Part shown: piece after piece, positions 1 to 6,783 of the stretch
Numbering within the stretch: position 1 is the first letter of the stretch
How the letters are laid out: each line of letters begins with the position of its first letter
Assembly: GCA_026985495.1 (NCBI GenBank)
Contig: JALSQJ010000157.1
Span: 1 to 9,826, forward strand
DNA from: Campylobacteraceae bacterium
GTDB lineage: Bacteria; Campylobacterota; Campylobacteria; Campylobacterales; Sulfurovaceae
Direction: 5' to 3'
DNA: 9,826 bases
Program-made: the position numbers and the translations under genes
The notes under the pieces: generated by a model
The model's input: only the letters and a program-made list of their open reading frames with translations
Database searches by the model: none
What the model was told of the DNA's origin: nothing

Positions 1-31
1 AATAGATATTATTTAAATATTAAATATAGAG

Positions 32-75
32 CAGGAGTTACTCCTGTTCTTCCCCTCCCCTAAGCACTTCGTGCT
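32..75. repeat. Two tandem short perfect hairpins (possible dispersed repeat or terminator)
   Basis: Two perfect inverted repeats lie 16 bases apart. CAGGAG (32-37) and CTCCTG (41-46) flank a TTA loop; AGCAC (63-67) and GTGCT (71-75) flank a TTC loop. The spacer is a C/T tract (TTCTTCCCCTCCCC and flanking bases). The first hairpin with its following TTCTT could be a weak terminator for a gene left of the window. The GC-rich character stands out from the AT-rich surroundings, and such paired hairpins are often seen in small dispersed intergenic repeats. Whether it recurs in the genome cannot be seen here. Confidence 0.4.
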
Positions 76-80
76 ATAAT
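72..80 (+). promoter_or_regulatory. Extended -10 promoter for the DUF433 gene
   Basis: TGCTATAAT is a perfect extended -10 element (TGnTATAAT). No recognisable -35 lies 16-18 bases upstream, which is common for extended -10 promoters and for AT-rich Campylobacterota promoters. Transcription would start near 86-88, leaving a leader of about 20 bases that contains the AAGGA ribosome-binding site at 97-101. The TGC of the element is also the last part of the AGCAC/GTGCT inverted repeat. Confidence 0.55.
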
Positions 81-107
81 AAATAAAATTCAATATAAGG
101 ATACATA

Positions 108-317
108 ATGACTGCCATAGAAAGTAATGTAGATATTTTAAATGGTTTATTGGTTTTTAAAGGTACACGTGTTCCTGTACGAAATCTATTTGATTATTTA
201 TTAGCTGGGGAGAATATTAAAGATTTTTTAGAAGATTTTCCAACGGTTTCATTTGAGCAGATACGCTATATTTTACAAAGTGCAGAGGTTTCTATTCAGA
301 GAGAAAAAGTAGCTTAA
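108..317 (+). CDS. DUF433 family protein (antitoxin-like, orphan)
   Basis: This 69-residue protein matches the DUF433 family, small winged-helix-like proteins usually regarded as antitoxins. The diagnostic segments are visible: VFKGTRVPV around residues 16-24, LFDYLLAGE at 27-35, and DFLEDFPTVSFEQI at 39-52. Start: ATG at 108, with AAGGA six bases upstream. Members are typically followed by a PIN-like DUF5615 toxin gene. Here only 37 bases separate it from a permease, so no toxin is present on the downstream side; an upstream partner outside the window cannot be excluded. Orphan DUF433 genes are known, so this may be a solitary DNA-binding protein or the remnant of a toxin-antitoxin pair. The family assignment is firm; an antitoxin function is inferred. 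Confidence 0.85.
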   Translation: MTAIESNVDILNGLLVFKGTRVPVRNLFDYLLAGENIKDFLEDFPTVSFEQIRYILQSAEVSIQREKVA

Positions 318-320
318 TGG

Positions 321-339
321 AGAAATAGAGCATATTTCT
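321..339 (+). repeat. 7-bp inverted repeat between DUF433 gene and permease
   Basis: AGAAATA (321-327) and TATTTCT (333-339) form a perfect inverted repeat with loop GAGCA. It fills about half of the 37-base gap and ends one base before the AAGG ribosome-binding site (341-344) of the permease. With only one G-C pair the RNA hairpin would be weak, and no T-run follows, so it is a poor terminator. It could be a small operator or chance in AT-rich DNA. Confidence 0.3.
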
Positions 340-354
340 TAAGGTTATATTAAA

Positions 355-1641
355 ATGCATAAAAACTTAGGTTTTAAAGAGTTACTTGCCATTGCAATTG
401 GGGGAATGGTAGGTGGAGGTATCTTTACAATATTAGGAATTTCAGTAGCAATGGTTGGAGCTTTAGCTCCTTTTGCTATTGCTTTTGGTGGAGGTATTGC
501 TTGGTTAGCAGCATACTCCTATGTAAAATTAGGAGTCTATTATCAAGATGAAGGTGCAACTTATAGCTTTTTTAAACGAACTTACCCATCTTCACATATG
601 GCTGCTTCATTTATTGGGTGGTACACTATTTTTGGATATATTAGTACACTAGCTCTCTATGCTTATACCTTCTCATCTTATATTTTAAGTGGAACTTCAA
701 TGGCTGAAGAGGAACTTTTTAGAAAACTTTTAGCTGTTATTGTTATTATGATTTTTGCCTCTATCAATCTATGGAGTGTTAAAGGCATGGGAAAGTTAGA
801 GGATTTTATGGTTTATGGAAAGCTTATTATTCTTTTTCTAATCTCAATGGTGCTTATTGCCTATACTGATACCGATTGGCATACCTTTACAACTACAATA
901 GAAAAAGATTTTGAAGCAACACCACTTTTGAAAATTTTAATTGTCTCCTCTATTACTTTTGTAGCCTATGAAGGGTTTCAGTTGGTTATAAATGCAGTTA
1001 ATGAGATGGAGAATCCTACTGTTAATATTCCTAAAGCAATCTATTGGGCAATTGTATTGGTGGCACTTATTTACTTTGTTATTGCATTAAGTGCTGTTTT
1101 TGCAATACCTACAGAAGATTTAATTGCAAATAAAGAGTCAGCACTTGCTACAGGAGCAGGTGAAATCATGGGAGAATGGGGTGAAAATTTAGTTATTTTT
1201 GGAGCAATATTGGCAACGAGTAGTGCCATCAATGGTACACTTTTTGGTGCATCAAGACAGATGGCACGAATAGCAGATGATGGCTATTTACCTCAAATAC
1301 TCTCTCATCGTCAAGATGGAATTCCCAAATATGCTATAGTTGGCATGGCAATGATAGCAAGTCTGCTTATTGCTATAGGAGGATTACGGCTTATTTTAGA
1401 GTTTGGAAGTATCACTTTTTTGTTGGTCTCTCTATTAATGTCTATTGCTAACTTTAGCATAAGAGATAAAACAGAAAGTTTACTTTTAATTACACTCTTT
1501 TCTATAGTAGGGCTATCTATTGGTACAATACTAATTCTCTATTATGAGTTTCAAAGCAACCCAGAACAGTTACTTTTTATAGGTATATTATATGGAGTAT
1601 TGAGTTTTGGAGCATGGGGGTATGCTAAAGCTTTTAATTAA
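355..1641 (+). CDS. APC-superfamily amino acid/polyamine permease
   Basis: A 428-residue integral inner-membrane transporter with about 12 predicted hydrophobic helices (roughly 8-28, 33-57, 83-110, 124-142, 153-171, 191-214, 228-250, 278-297, 325-344, 346-366, 375-396, 405-422). The APC signature GGMVGGGIFTILG at residues 16-28 is the unwound TM1 substrate-binding segment (GxxxGxGIF type). Two further family hallmarks are NEMENPTVNIPKAI (216-229), matching the EVKNPxxNIPxAI loop, and ARIADDGYLP (304-313), matching the ARDGxLP segment before a late helix. It should import, or exchange across the membrane, an amino acid or amine by proton symport or antiport; the substrate cannot be read from sequence. 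Start ATG has AAGG ten bases upstream. No separate promoter is evident, so it may be cotranscribed with the DUF433 gene. No clear terminator follows it. Confidence 0.85.
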   Translation: MHKNLGFKELLAIAIGGMVGGGIFTILGISVAMVGALAPFAIAFGGGIAWLAAYSYVKLGVYYQDEGATYSFFKRTYPSSHMAASFIGWYTIFGYISTLALYAYTFSSYILSGTSMAEEELFRKLLAVIVIMIFASINLWSVKGMGKLEDFMVYGKLIILFLISMVLIAYTDTDWHTFTTTIEKDFEATPLLKILIVSSITFVAYEGFQLVINAVNEMENPTVNIPKAIYWAIVLVALIYFVIALSAVFAIPTEDLIANKESALATGAGEIMGEWGENLVIFGAILATSSAINGTLFGASRQMARIADDGYLPQILSHRQDGIPKYAIVGMAMIASLLIAIGGLRLILEFGSITFLLVSLLMSIANFSIRDKTESLLLITLFSIVGLSIGTILILYYEFQSNPEQLLFIGILYGVLSFGAWGYAKAFN

Positions 1642-1650
1642 ATCTAAATA

Positions 1651-1679
1651 TTCACAATTGGAGTTTTTTAGAGTATAAT
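1651..1679 (+). promoter_or_regulatory. Sigma70-type promoter for pepN
   Basis: TTCACA (1651-1656; five of six matches to TTGACA) and a perfect TATAAT (1674-1679) are separated by exactly 17 bases. Predicted transcription start is near 1686, giving a leader of about 33 bases. The ribosome-binding site is only the weak purine run GAGAGAG directly before the ATG. This is the most complete -35/-10 promoter in the window and separates pepN from the upstream permease. Confidence 0.7.
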
Positions 1680-1718
1680 TTCAAAACTTTAAAAAAGATT
1701 TAAATTAAAAGAGAGAGT

Positions 1719-4271
1719 ATGAGTGAAATTAATAGAGTATATTTAAAAGATTATAAAGAGCCAGAGTTTAATATAAAGTCAGTAGATTTAACTTTTGAGC
1801 TTTTTGAAGAGCATACTATTGTTACTAATATTATGGAGATAGAGAGAGTTGATGAGTCAGTTGAGTTTTTGGCTTTGGATAGTATTGATTTGGAGTTAAT
1901 TTCATTAAAAGTAGATGGTAAAGAGTTTGAGTTTAGTTACGAAGATGAGCTTTTAACTATTTCTAATCTTTCAAAAGAGTTTTGTTTAGAGATTAAAAAC
2001 ATAATATATCCTGCTAAAAATACCGAGCTTGAAGGTTTGTATCAGTCGGGGTCAATCTTTTGTACTCAAAATGAGCCAGAGGGGTTTCGTCGTATTACAC
2101 CCTATCTTGACCGACCAGATGTTATGAGTAGATATAGAACAACTATTATTGCTGATGCTACCAAATATCCTGTAATGCTCTCTAATGGAAATATTGAAAA
2201 AAACTATATGCAACTAGAAGATAGTAGAGCTACTATTACATGGTATGACCCACACCCAAAACCTTCCTATCTATTTGCATTGGTTGCAGGAGATTTAGGC
2301 TCAATATCTGATGAGTTTATAACAGCTTCAGGTAATAAAGTTGAACTCAATATCTACTGTGACCTTGGTAATGAATCAAAGTGTTACCATGCGATGAGGT
2401 CTCTAAAAGAGGCGATGATTTGGGATGAAGAGCAGTATGGTCGTGAGTATGATTTAGATATTTATAATATTGTAGCAGTCGATAGTTTTAATATGGGGGC
2501 GATGGAGAATAAGGGGTTAAATATCTTTAACACTTCAGCTGTGTTAGCCAACAGTGATGTAGCCACCGATGATAACTTTATGCGTATTCAAAGTATTATT
2601 GCTCATGAGTATTTTCATAATTGGACAGGTAATCGAATAACTTGTAAAAATTGGTTTCAACTCACTTTAAAAGAGGGGTTAACAGTCTTTAGAGACCAAT
2701 GTTTCTCTGCTGATTTAAACTCTAAAGAGGTACAACGAATAGATGATGTTAAAGCATTAAGAGAGTTTCAGTTTATTGAAGATGCTTCACCTACAGCACA
2801 CCCTATTCAACCAAAATCTTACATTAGCATGAATAATTTCTACACCTCTACTGTCTATGAAAAAGGGGCAGAGGTTATTCGTATGATTCATACATTAATA
2901 GGTGAAGAGAACTATAAAAAAGCTATGGATTTATATTTTGATACCTTTGATGGAAAAGCAGTTACCACCAATGACTTTTTATGGGCAATGAGTAGTGCTT
3001 CTGGTCATGACTTAACCCAATTTAGACGCTGGTATGACCAATCTGGAACACCTACTTTAGAATTAAAAGAGAGTTTTTCTGATGGAGTCTATGAGCTTCA
3101 TGTAAAACAGAAAATTCCAAAAAGTGCATCAGGAGTAGAGCAGAGACCTTACTATTTTCCTTTTAAAATAGGTTTAATTGATATGAGTGGTAAGGAGATT
3201 TTAGAGAAGATTTTAATTATATCTCAAGAGGAGCAACTTTTTAGTTTTAATGGACTAAAAGAGAAACCATATCTTTCAGTCAATAGAGACTTCTCAGCTC
3301 CTATAGTGGTTGAGCAAAAAGAGAGTGATTACACCTTTGGTATGAAGTATGACCAAAATAGTTTTGCTCGTTATGATGCTATGCAGAGTTTTGCTATTGA
3401 GACCCTAAAGAGTATTATGGCTAGTGGTGAGTTAAATGAAAAGTTTGTAGAGGCATTTGAATATGTTTTAGATAGTCAACTTGACCTCTCATATAAGGCA
3501 CTTCTATTAGAACTCCCTTCAGTATCAACACTAATGCAAAGAGAAGAAATTATTGACTTTGAAGATATTGATTTTGCAAAAGAGAAGCTTGAAAAAAGAT
3601 TAGCAGAGCGTTATGAAGAGAAGTTTTTAGAACTTTATCATGAAAACTATAAACCTACAAATAGTGAACTAGATAGTAGAAGCATAGGCGAGAGAGCATT
3701 AGCAAATATTGCTCTTAGATACCTATCTAAGTTAGATAAAAAAGAGTTCATTGAGTTAGCAAAAAAACACTATTGGGACTCCTCTTCTATGAGTAATAGG
3801 GTAGTAGCACTTGATATTATTGAGAACTCTTCACAATGGTATTCAAAAGATGAGATAAATAACTTTTATGAACGCTACAAAAACGATACTTTGGTAATGA
3901 ATAAATATCTCTCTATTTTAGCACTATCTAAACGAGAGGGAACATTAAATAGGGTTATAGAGGTACAAGATAGTGAAATTTATGATATAGAAGTTCCAAA
4001 TTTAGTTCGTGCATTGTTGGGTAGCTTTATGAGAAATAGTAAATTTTTTCATGCTAAAGATGGAAGTGGATATGAGTTCATAGGAGATAAACTTATTCAG
4101 ATAGATGCTATTAATGCTCAAATAGCTTCAAGATTAGCAGGTGGTTTTAAACTTTATAAAAAGATGAATCCTACAAATCAAGAGCAGATGGAAAGGGTTT
4201 TAAAAAGGGTACTAGAGTATGATGGAATCTCTAAAAACCTTTATGAGATAGTCTCTACTATAGTTGGTTAA
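1719..4271 (+). CDS. pepN: Aminopeptidase N (M1 family zinc metallopeptidase)
   Basis: A cytoplasmic M1 aminopeptidase that removes N-terminal residues from peptides in the final steps of protein turnover. At 850 residues it is close to the 870 of E. coli PepN. The exopeptidase motif GAMEN is at residues 260-264. The zinc motif HEYFHNW has H296 and H300 as ligands and E297 as the general base; the third ligand is E319 in LKEG, 18 residues after the second histidine. Y380 in STVYEKGAEV matches the transition-state tyrosine. All sit at an offset of -1 from the E. coli numbering, so the active site is intact. The N-terminal beta domain covers about 1-190, the catalytic domain about 190-440, and the PepN-specific DUF3458 Ig-like and helical C-terminal domains the rest. 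No signal peptide is visible. Its last 14 bases overlap the convergent FAD oxidoreductase gene. Confidence 0.96.
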   Translation: MSEINRVYLKDYKEPEFNIKSVDLTFELFEEHTIVTNIMEIERVDESVEFLALDSIDLELISLKVDGKEFEFSYEDELLTISNLSKEFCLEIKNIIYPAKNTELEGLYQSGSIFCTQNEPEGFRRITPYLDRPDVMSRYRTTIIADATKYPVMLSNGNIEKNYMQLEDSRATITWYDPHPKPSYLFALVAGDLGSISDEFITASGNKVELNIYCDLGNESKCYHAMRSLKEAMIWDEEQYGREYDLDIYNIVAVDSFNMGAMENKGLNIFNTSAVLANSDVATDDNFMRIQSIIAHEYFHNWTGNRITCKNWFQLTLKEGLTVFRDQCFSADLNSKEVQRIDDVKALREFQFIEDASPTAHPIQPKSYISMNNFYTSTVYEKGAEVIRMIHTLIGEENYKKAMDLYFDTFDGKAVTTNDFLWAMSSASGHDLTQFRRWYDQSGTPTLELKESFSDGVYELHVKQKIPKSASGVEQRPYYFPFKIGLIDMSGKEILEKILIISQEEQLFSFNGLKEKPYLSVNRDFSAPIVVEQKESDYTFGMKYDQNSFARYDAMQSFAIETLKSIMASGELNEKFVEAFEYVLDSQLDLSYKALLLELPSVSTLMQREEIIDFEDIDFAKEKLEKRLAERYEEKFLELYHENYKPTNSELDSRSIGERALANIALRYLSKLDKKEFIELAKKHYWDSSSMSNRVVALDIIENSSQWYSKDEINNFYERYKNDTLVMNKYLSILALSKREGTLNRVIEVQDSEIYDIEVPNLVRALLGSFMRNSKFFHAKDGSGYEFIGDKLIQIDAINAQIASRLAGGFKLYKKMNPTNQEQMERVLKRVLEYDGISKNLYEIVSTIVG

Positions 4272-5682
4272 TGATATTTCTTTGAGCTAAAGAGGCTGGA
4301 TATCCTCTCTCTTTTGCAATCTCTTTTGCATACTCTTGAACTCTATTCTCATCTAAATTTTCTAAAAAAGAGAGTGAAATTTCTACTTGAGATTTTTTCT
4401 CTAAAAGGTTTAACTCAATTAAATCTTTAGTGATACTATCTACCATGTCAATTACTGAAGAGACTTTTACTATTTCACATCGTGCGTACCCTTTTGTAGG
4501 AAAAGATACCTCTGCAACACGTAAGGTTGGGTCATCTCCTGGAATTTGTTGAGCCCCAAAAAGGGGTTTTGATGCTACTGTAGCTTTAGAAAACATTGGT
4601 ATAAACTTTGAGAGATGTTTAATTGCACTATTGGTACGTTGATATGTCTCCTCTTTACTCCATGAGACTTCAATCTTCTTCATAAAATCTTTTTTAAGTT
4701 CAGGTTGACAACTTTGTGGAGTATTGGCAACTAAGCCATCTGAATATAGAGTTATATCATTGGTCATTCCATGCAATTGAAAGTATCCATTAGGGTATGG
4801 GGTAAATTGTCCCATACCTTGTGGTGTACCACGCTCACCATGCACAATAAGTTCAGGGAAAATAGTCTCACTCTCCTCTTCCCAATAACTAACATAAGCC
4901 GATTTGAACTCTACCATACGTTTACAAGGCACTCCTATCATATCATCTATCTTACCTGTTCTAAATCCAGAAGCATTAATGATATAATCAAAATTATCAT
5001 ATTGATTATTAAACTCTACTCTCCAACCTTTTTGCTCTTTTATAATATTGGTAATCTCTGTTTTGGTTTTAAGTGTTACATTATTCATCTTTTGTAGAGT
5101 CAAAGTTACCCCTGAAGCTAAACGGAATAGGTTTAACCCATACTCTTGTACTAAAATTAGTGGAAATTGGATTTTATTTAAGTCAAGATGATGTGCAAGT
5201 GGGATTATCCACTCGTCACTGGTTGAGGGTTTTGTAACGGTTGAATACTGTTTGAGTTGCTCTATCTTTTCTCTTGTATAGAGTTTATAGTAGTTATCAC
5301 TTTTACCTAAAATATTATTTAGAGGGTCATCTTCTATAAGTGTTTGATACTCTTTTTTTAGTAGCTCTAAACGCTCTATTAAATTGTTAGGAGATTGTTT
5401 ATCTGTTATTGGTAGGGCAATAACTGTTGGTCTATAGTCCACAATAAATGGGTAAAATTTTGCAAAATCTATCGACTGTTTTAGTAGGGTAATGCACTGT
5501 TTGTTTGATATCTCACGATAAAGATTTCCCCCTGCATGAAGATGGCAAAAGGGTGGTCCACTAATTAGGCTTGATTCTTTTTCAAAAAGGGTTACCTCTA
5601 ATCCTAATTGAGCGAGATGAATTGCAGAGGTTGAACCTGCTACACCACCACCAATTATAGCTATTTTATTTTTTTTTAACAT
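4258..5682 (-). CDS. FAD-dependent oxidoreductase of unknown substrate
   Basis: A 474-residue flavoprotein of the glutathione-reductase/D-amino-acid-oxidase fold. The N-terminal strand and Rossmann glycines are IAIIGGGVAGSTSA (residues 7-20), ending in LEVTLFEKE (28-36), whose acidic residue would bind the FAD ribose. A second FAD-contact segment, YIINASGFRTG, is at 233-243. A distinctive stretch GPPFCHLHAGGNLY (42-55) follows the Rossmann fold where related enzymes contact flavin or substrate. The remainder (about 250-400) is probably the substrate domain, followed by a helical tail rich in Glu/Lys. I cannot name the substrate; a dehydrogenase or oxidase of a hydroxy- or amino-acid is plausible. 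Start ATG is supported by GAGGAG (5689-5694) inside the end of the preceding HAD gene, with six-base spacing and a three-base intergenic gap, implying translational coupling. Codons 2-5 contain an A9 tract. Confidence 0.8.
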   Translation of the reverse strand: MLKKNKIAIIGGGVAGSTSAIHLAQLGLEVTLFEKESSLISGPPFCHLHAGGNLYREISNKQCITLLKQSIDFAKFYPFIVDYRPTVIALPITDKQSPNNLIERLELLKKEYQTLIEDDPLNNILGKSDNYYKLYTREKIEQLKQYSTVTKPSTSDEWIIPLAHHLDLNKIQFPLILVQEYGLNLFRLASGVTLTLQKMNNVTLKTKTEITNIIKEQKGWRVEFNNQYDNFDYIINASGFRTGKIDDMIGVPCKRMVEFKSAYVSYWEEESETIFPELIVHGERGTPQGMGQFTPYPNGYFQLHGMTNDITLYSDGLVANTPQSCQPELKKDFMKKIEVSWSKEETYQRTNSAIKHLSKFIPMFSKATVASKPLFGAQQIPGDDPTLRVAEVSFPTKGYARCEIVKVSSVIDMVDSITKDLIELNLLEKKSQVEISLSFLENLDENRVQEYAKEIAKERGYPASLAQRNIINQL

Positions 5683-5685
5683 CAG

Positions 5686-6369
5686 CTACTCCTCTATACA
5701 TAAACTTAATATATCTGAAAAATTATCAAAAATAGCATTTGGTTTATAGATACTTATGCACTCTCCATAGTTATATCCATAAGTGAGAGCAATTGAGTCA
5801 ATATTTGCCGATTTTGCTGAGATAATATCATTTTTTGAATCTCCAACCATAACAGTTTGTTTAGTTGATATATTAAGTTTGTTACAAACATAAAGTAATG
5901 GTTCAGGGTCTGGTTTCTTTTTTGATAAACTATCTCCACCTAAAATAAGTTCAAAGTAGTTTTCTAACGCTAAAGCAGATAGAATAGGCTCTATAAAGTC
6001 AAATGGTTTATTTGTGACAATGGCTAAAGTTAATCCATTGTTTTTTAATCTATCAAGTGTTGTGTGAACATGAGGGTAGGTAATGGTTTTAACAGCTAAG
6101 TTTGTTGAGTAAAACTCTAAAAATATTTTTAGAGCTTTTTCAAAAAGTACTTCATCTAAAGTTGGGTCAATCTCACTCTTTCCAGATAAAGCACGTTTTA
6201 CAAGAGTTTGAGCCCCATTTCCTACCCAATGGTGAATAGTATCTAACGAGAAGTTTGCACGTCCTAAGCTACTTAACATATAATTTATAGCTGTAGCTAA
6301 ATCATCAGAACTATCAATAAGTGTTCCATCTAAATCAAAGATAATAAGTTTTTTATTGGTAAATTTCAT
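5686..6369 (-). CDS. gph: HAD-superfamily hydrolase, phosphoglycolate phosphatase-like
   Basis: A 227-residue cytoplasmic HAD phosphatase with all four catalytic motifs. Motif I FDLDGT is at residues 11-16 (nucleophile D12, acid/base D14), motif II ends in T119-N120, motif III lysine lies in KKKPDPEP (150-157), and motif IV is GDSKND (176-181). The helical insertion after motif I (about 20-85) is the C1 cap of the Gph/PGMB type. LGGDS followed by KKPDPEPLL is typical of phosphoglycolate phosphatase, which clears 2-phosphoglycolate from DNA repair or oxygenase side reactions; a pyrophosphatase or beta-phosphoglucomutase-like role cannot be excluded. The chosen ATG places motif I at the usual distance, but has no Shine-Dalgarno sequence and sits at the predicted transcription start of an extended -10 promoter. 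It is followed within three bases by the FAD oxidoreductase gene. Confidence 0.85.
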   Translation of the reverse strand: MKFTNKKLIIFDLDGTLIDSSDDLATAINYMLSSLGRANFSLDTIHHWVGNGAQTLVKRALSGKSEIDPTLDEVLFEKALKIFLEFYSTNLAVKTITYPHVHTTLDRLKNNGLTLAIVTNKPFDFIEPILSALALENYFELILGGDSLSKKKPDPEPLLYVCNKLNISTKQTVMVGDSKNDIISAKSANIDSIALTYGYNYGECISIYKPNAIFDNFSDILSLCIEE

Positions 6370-6375
6370 AAGGTG

Positions 6376-6384
6376 ATTATATCA
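6376..6384 (-). promoter_or_regulatory. Extended -10 promoter at the gph start codon
   Basis: On the minus strand TGATATAAT is a perfect extended -10 element. The hexamer ends only six bases before the A of the gph ATG (6369), so transcription would start at or next to the start codon. No Shine-Dalgarno sequence lies close to the ATG (the 12 bases before it read ATATAATCACCTT in part). Together this suggests a leaderless mRNA from this promoter, with conventional readthrough from ybgC as the alternative. Confidence 0.5.
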
Positions 6385-6409
6385 AAATAGGATAAAATTA
6401 CTCCTATTT
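6385..6409 (-). terminator. 8-bp hairpin spanning the ybgC stop codon (weak terminator or operator)
   Basis: AAATAGGA (6402-6409 on the minus strand) and TCCTATTT (6385-6392) form a perfect 8-base inverted repeat with a 9-base loop. The ybgC stop TAG lies inside the first arm. The second arm ends in a run of four T, as in an intrinsic terminator, but with only two G-C pairs the stem is weak. The repeat also covers the spacer and -35 region of the gph promoter, so it could instead be an operator. Confidence 0.4.
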
Positions 6410-6781
6410 AAAATCTAATATATTATGAAGATGTTCAGGAATAATTTTAGGTTTCCCATTACTAACAAATGCAAGTGTTACCTCCATCTTAAAAATTAGT
6501 TTATCTTCTTTATAGATACTCTGTTCTAAAATAAGAGAAGCCTTTTTTCTTTTTAATACTTTAGTAGTAACACTAAGCATATCTCCTAATATAGCACTAC
6601 CTAAAAAGTTAGCATTGATACTTCGTACTACAAAACCACTTTTCTCCCCATCACTAGGAAGATGGTTTTGTTGAAAAAAAAGTTCCGACCTAGCTCGTTC
6701 GCAAAATTTAATGTAGTTGGTATGATAAACAATTCCACCTGCATCGGTATCTTCGTAATAGACTCGTAGTTTAAAACCCAT
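6404..6781 (-). CDS. ybgC: YbgC/FadM-type acyl-CoA thioesterase (hotdog fold)
   Basis: A 125-residue hotdog-fold thioesterase of the 4-hydroxybenzoyl-CoA thioesterase group. The family signature RVYYEDTDAGGIVYHTNY runs from residue 6 to 23, containing the catalytic aspartate D13 and the conserved H20, followed by the ERARSE segment (28-33). Length is close to the 134 of E. coli YbgC. It should hydrolyse short- or medium-chain acyl-CoA (or acyl-ACP) in the cytoplasm, usually acting as a tetramer. In many proteobacteria ybgC leads the tolQRAB operon; here it lies two bases behind a ClpP-like gene with no tol genes in sight, so a Tol-Pal role has no contextual support. The start has only a weak AGAG ahead of the ATG, so coupling to the upstream gene is likely. 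The stop codon is inside a hairpin arm. Confidence 0.88.
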   Translation of the reverse strand: MGFKLRVYYEDTDAGGIVYHTNYIKFCERARSELFFQQNHLPSDGEKSGFVVRSINANFLGSAILGDMLSVTTKVLKRKKASLILEQSIYKEDKLIFKMEVTLAFVSNGKPKIIPEHLHNILDFK

Positions 6782-6783
6782 CT

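Noticed and set aside
11..91. Short minus-strand frame (about 26 codons, TTG start) through the two hairpins
   Set aside because: No ribosome-binding site and too short; the sequence is better explained by the inverted repeats.
4291..4315. Possible plus-strand terminator for pepN: AGAGG, eight-base loop, CCTCT, then CTCTTTT
   Set aside because: The stem is five pairs with a long loop, the T-run is interrupted, and it lies in the coding part of the opposing gene. Too weak to call.
4771..5097. 108-codon open frame on the plus strand inside the FAD oxidoreductase gene
   Set aside because: It is antisense to a clear flavoprotein, has no ribosome-binding site or recognisable domain, and its composition is that of reversed AT-rich coding DNA.
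5754..5939. 61-codon minus-strand frame inside the HAD phosphatase gene
   Set aside because: It is an alternative frame of a gene with all four HAD motifs and resembles no family.
6674..6681. A8/T8 tract inside ybgC as a phase-variation site
   Set aside because: Runs of seven or eight A/T are expected by chance at this base composition, and the gene is a conserved housekeeping thioesterase.
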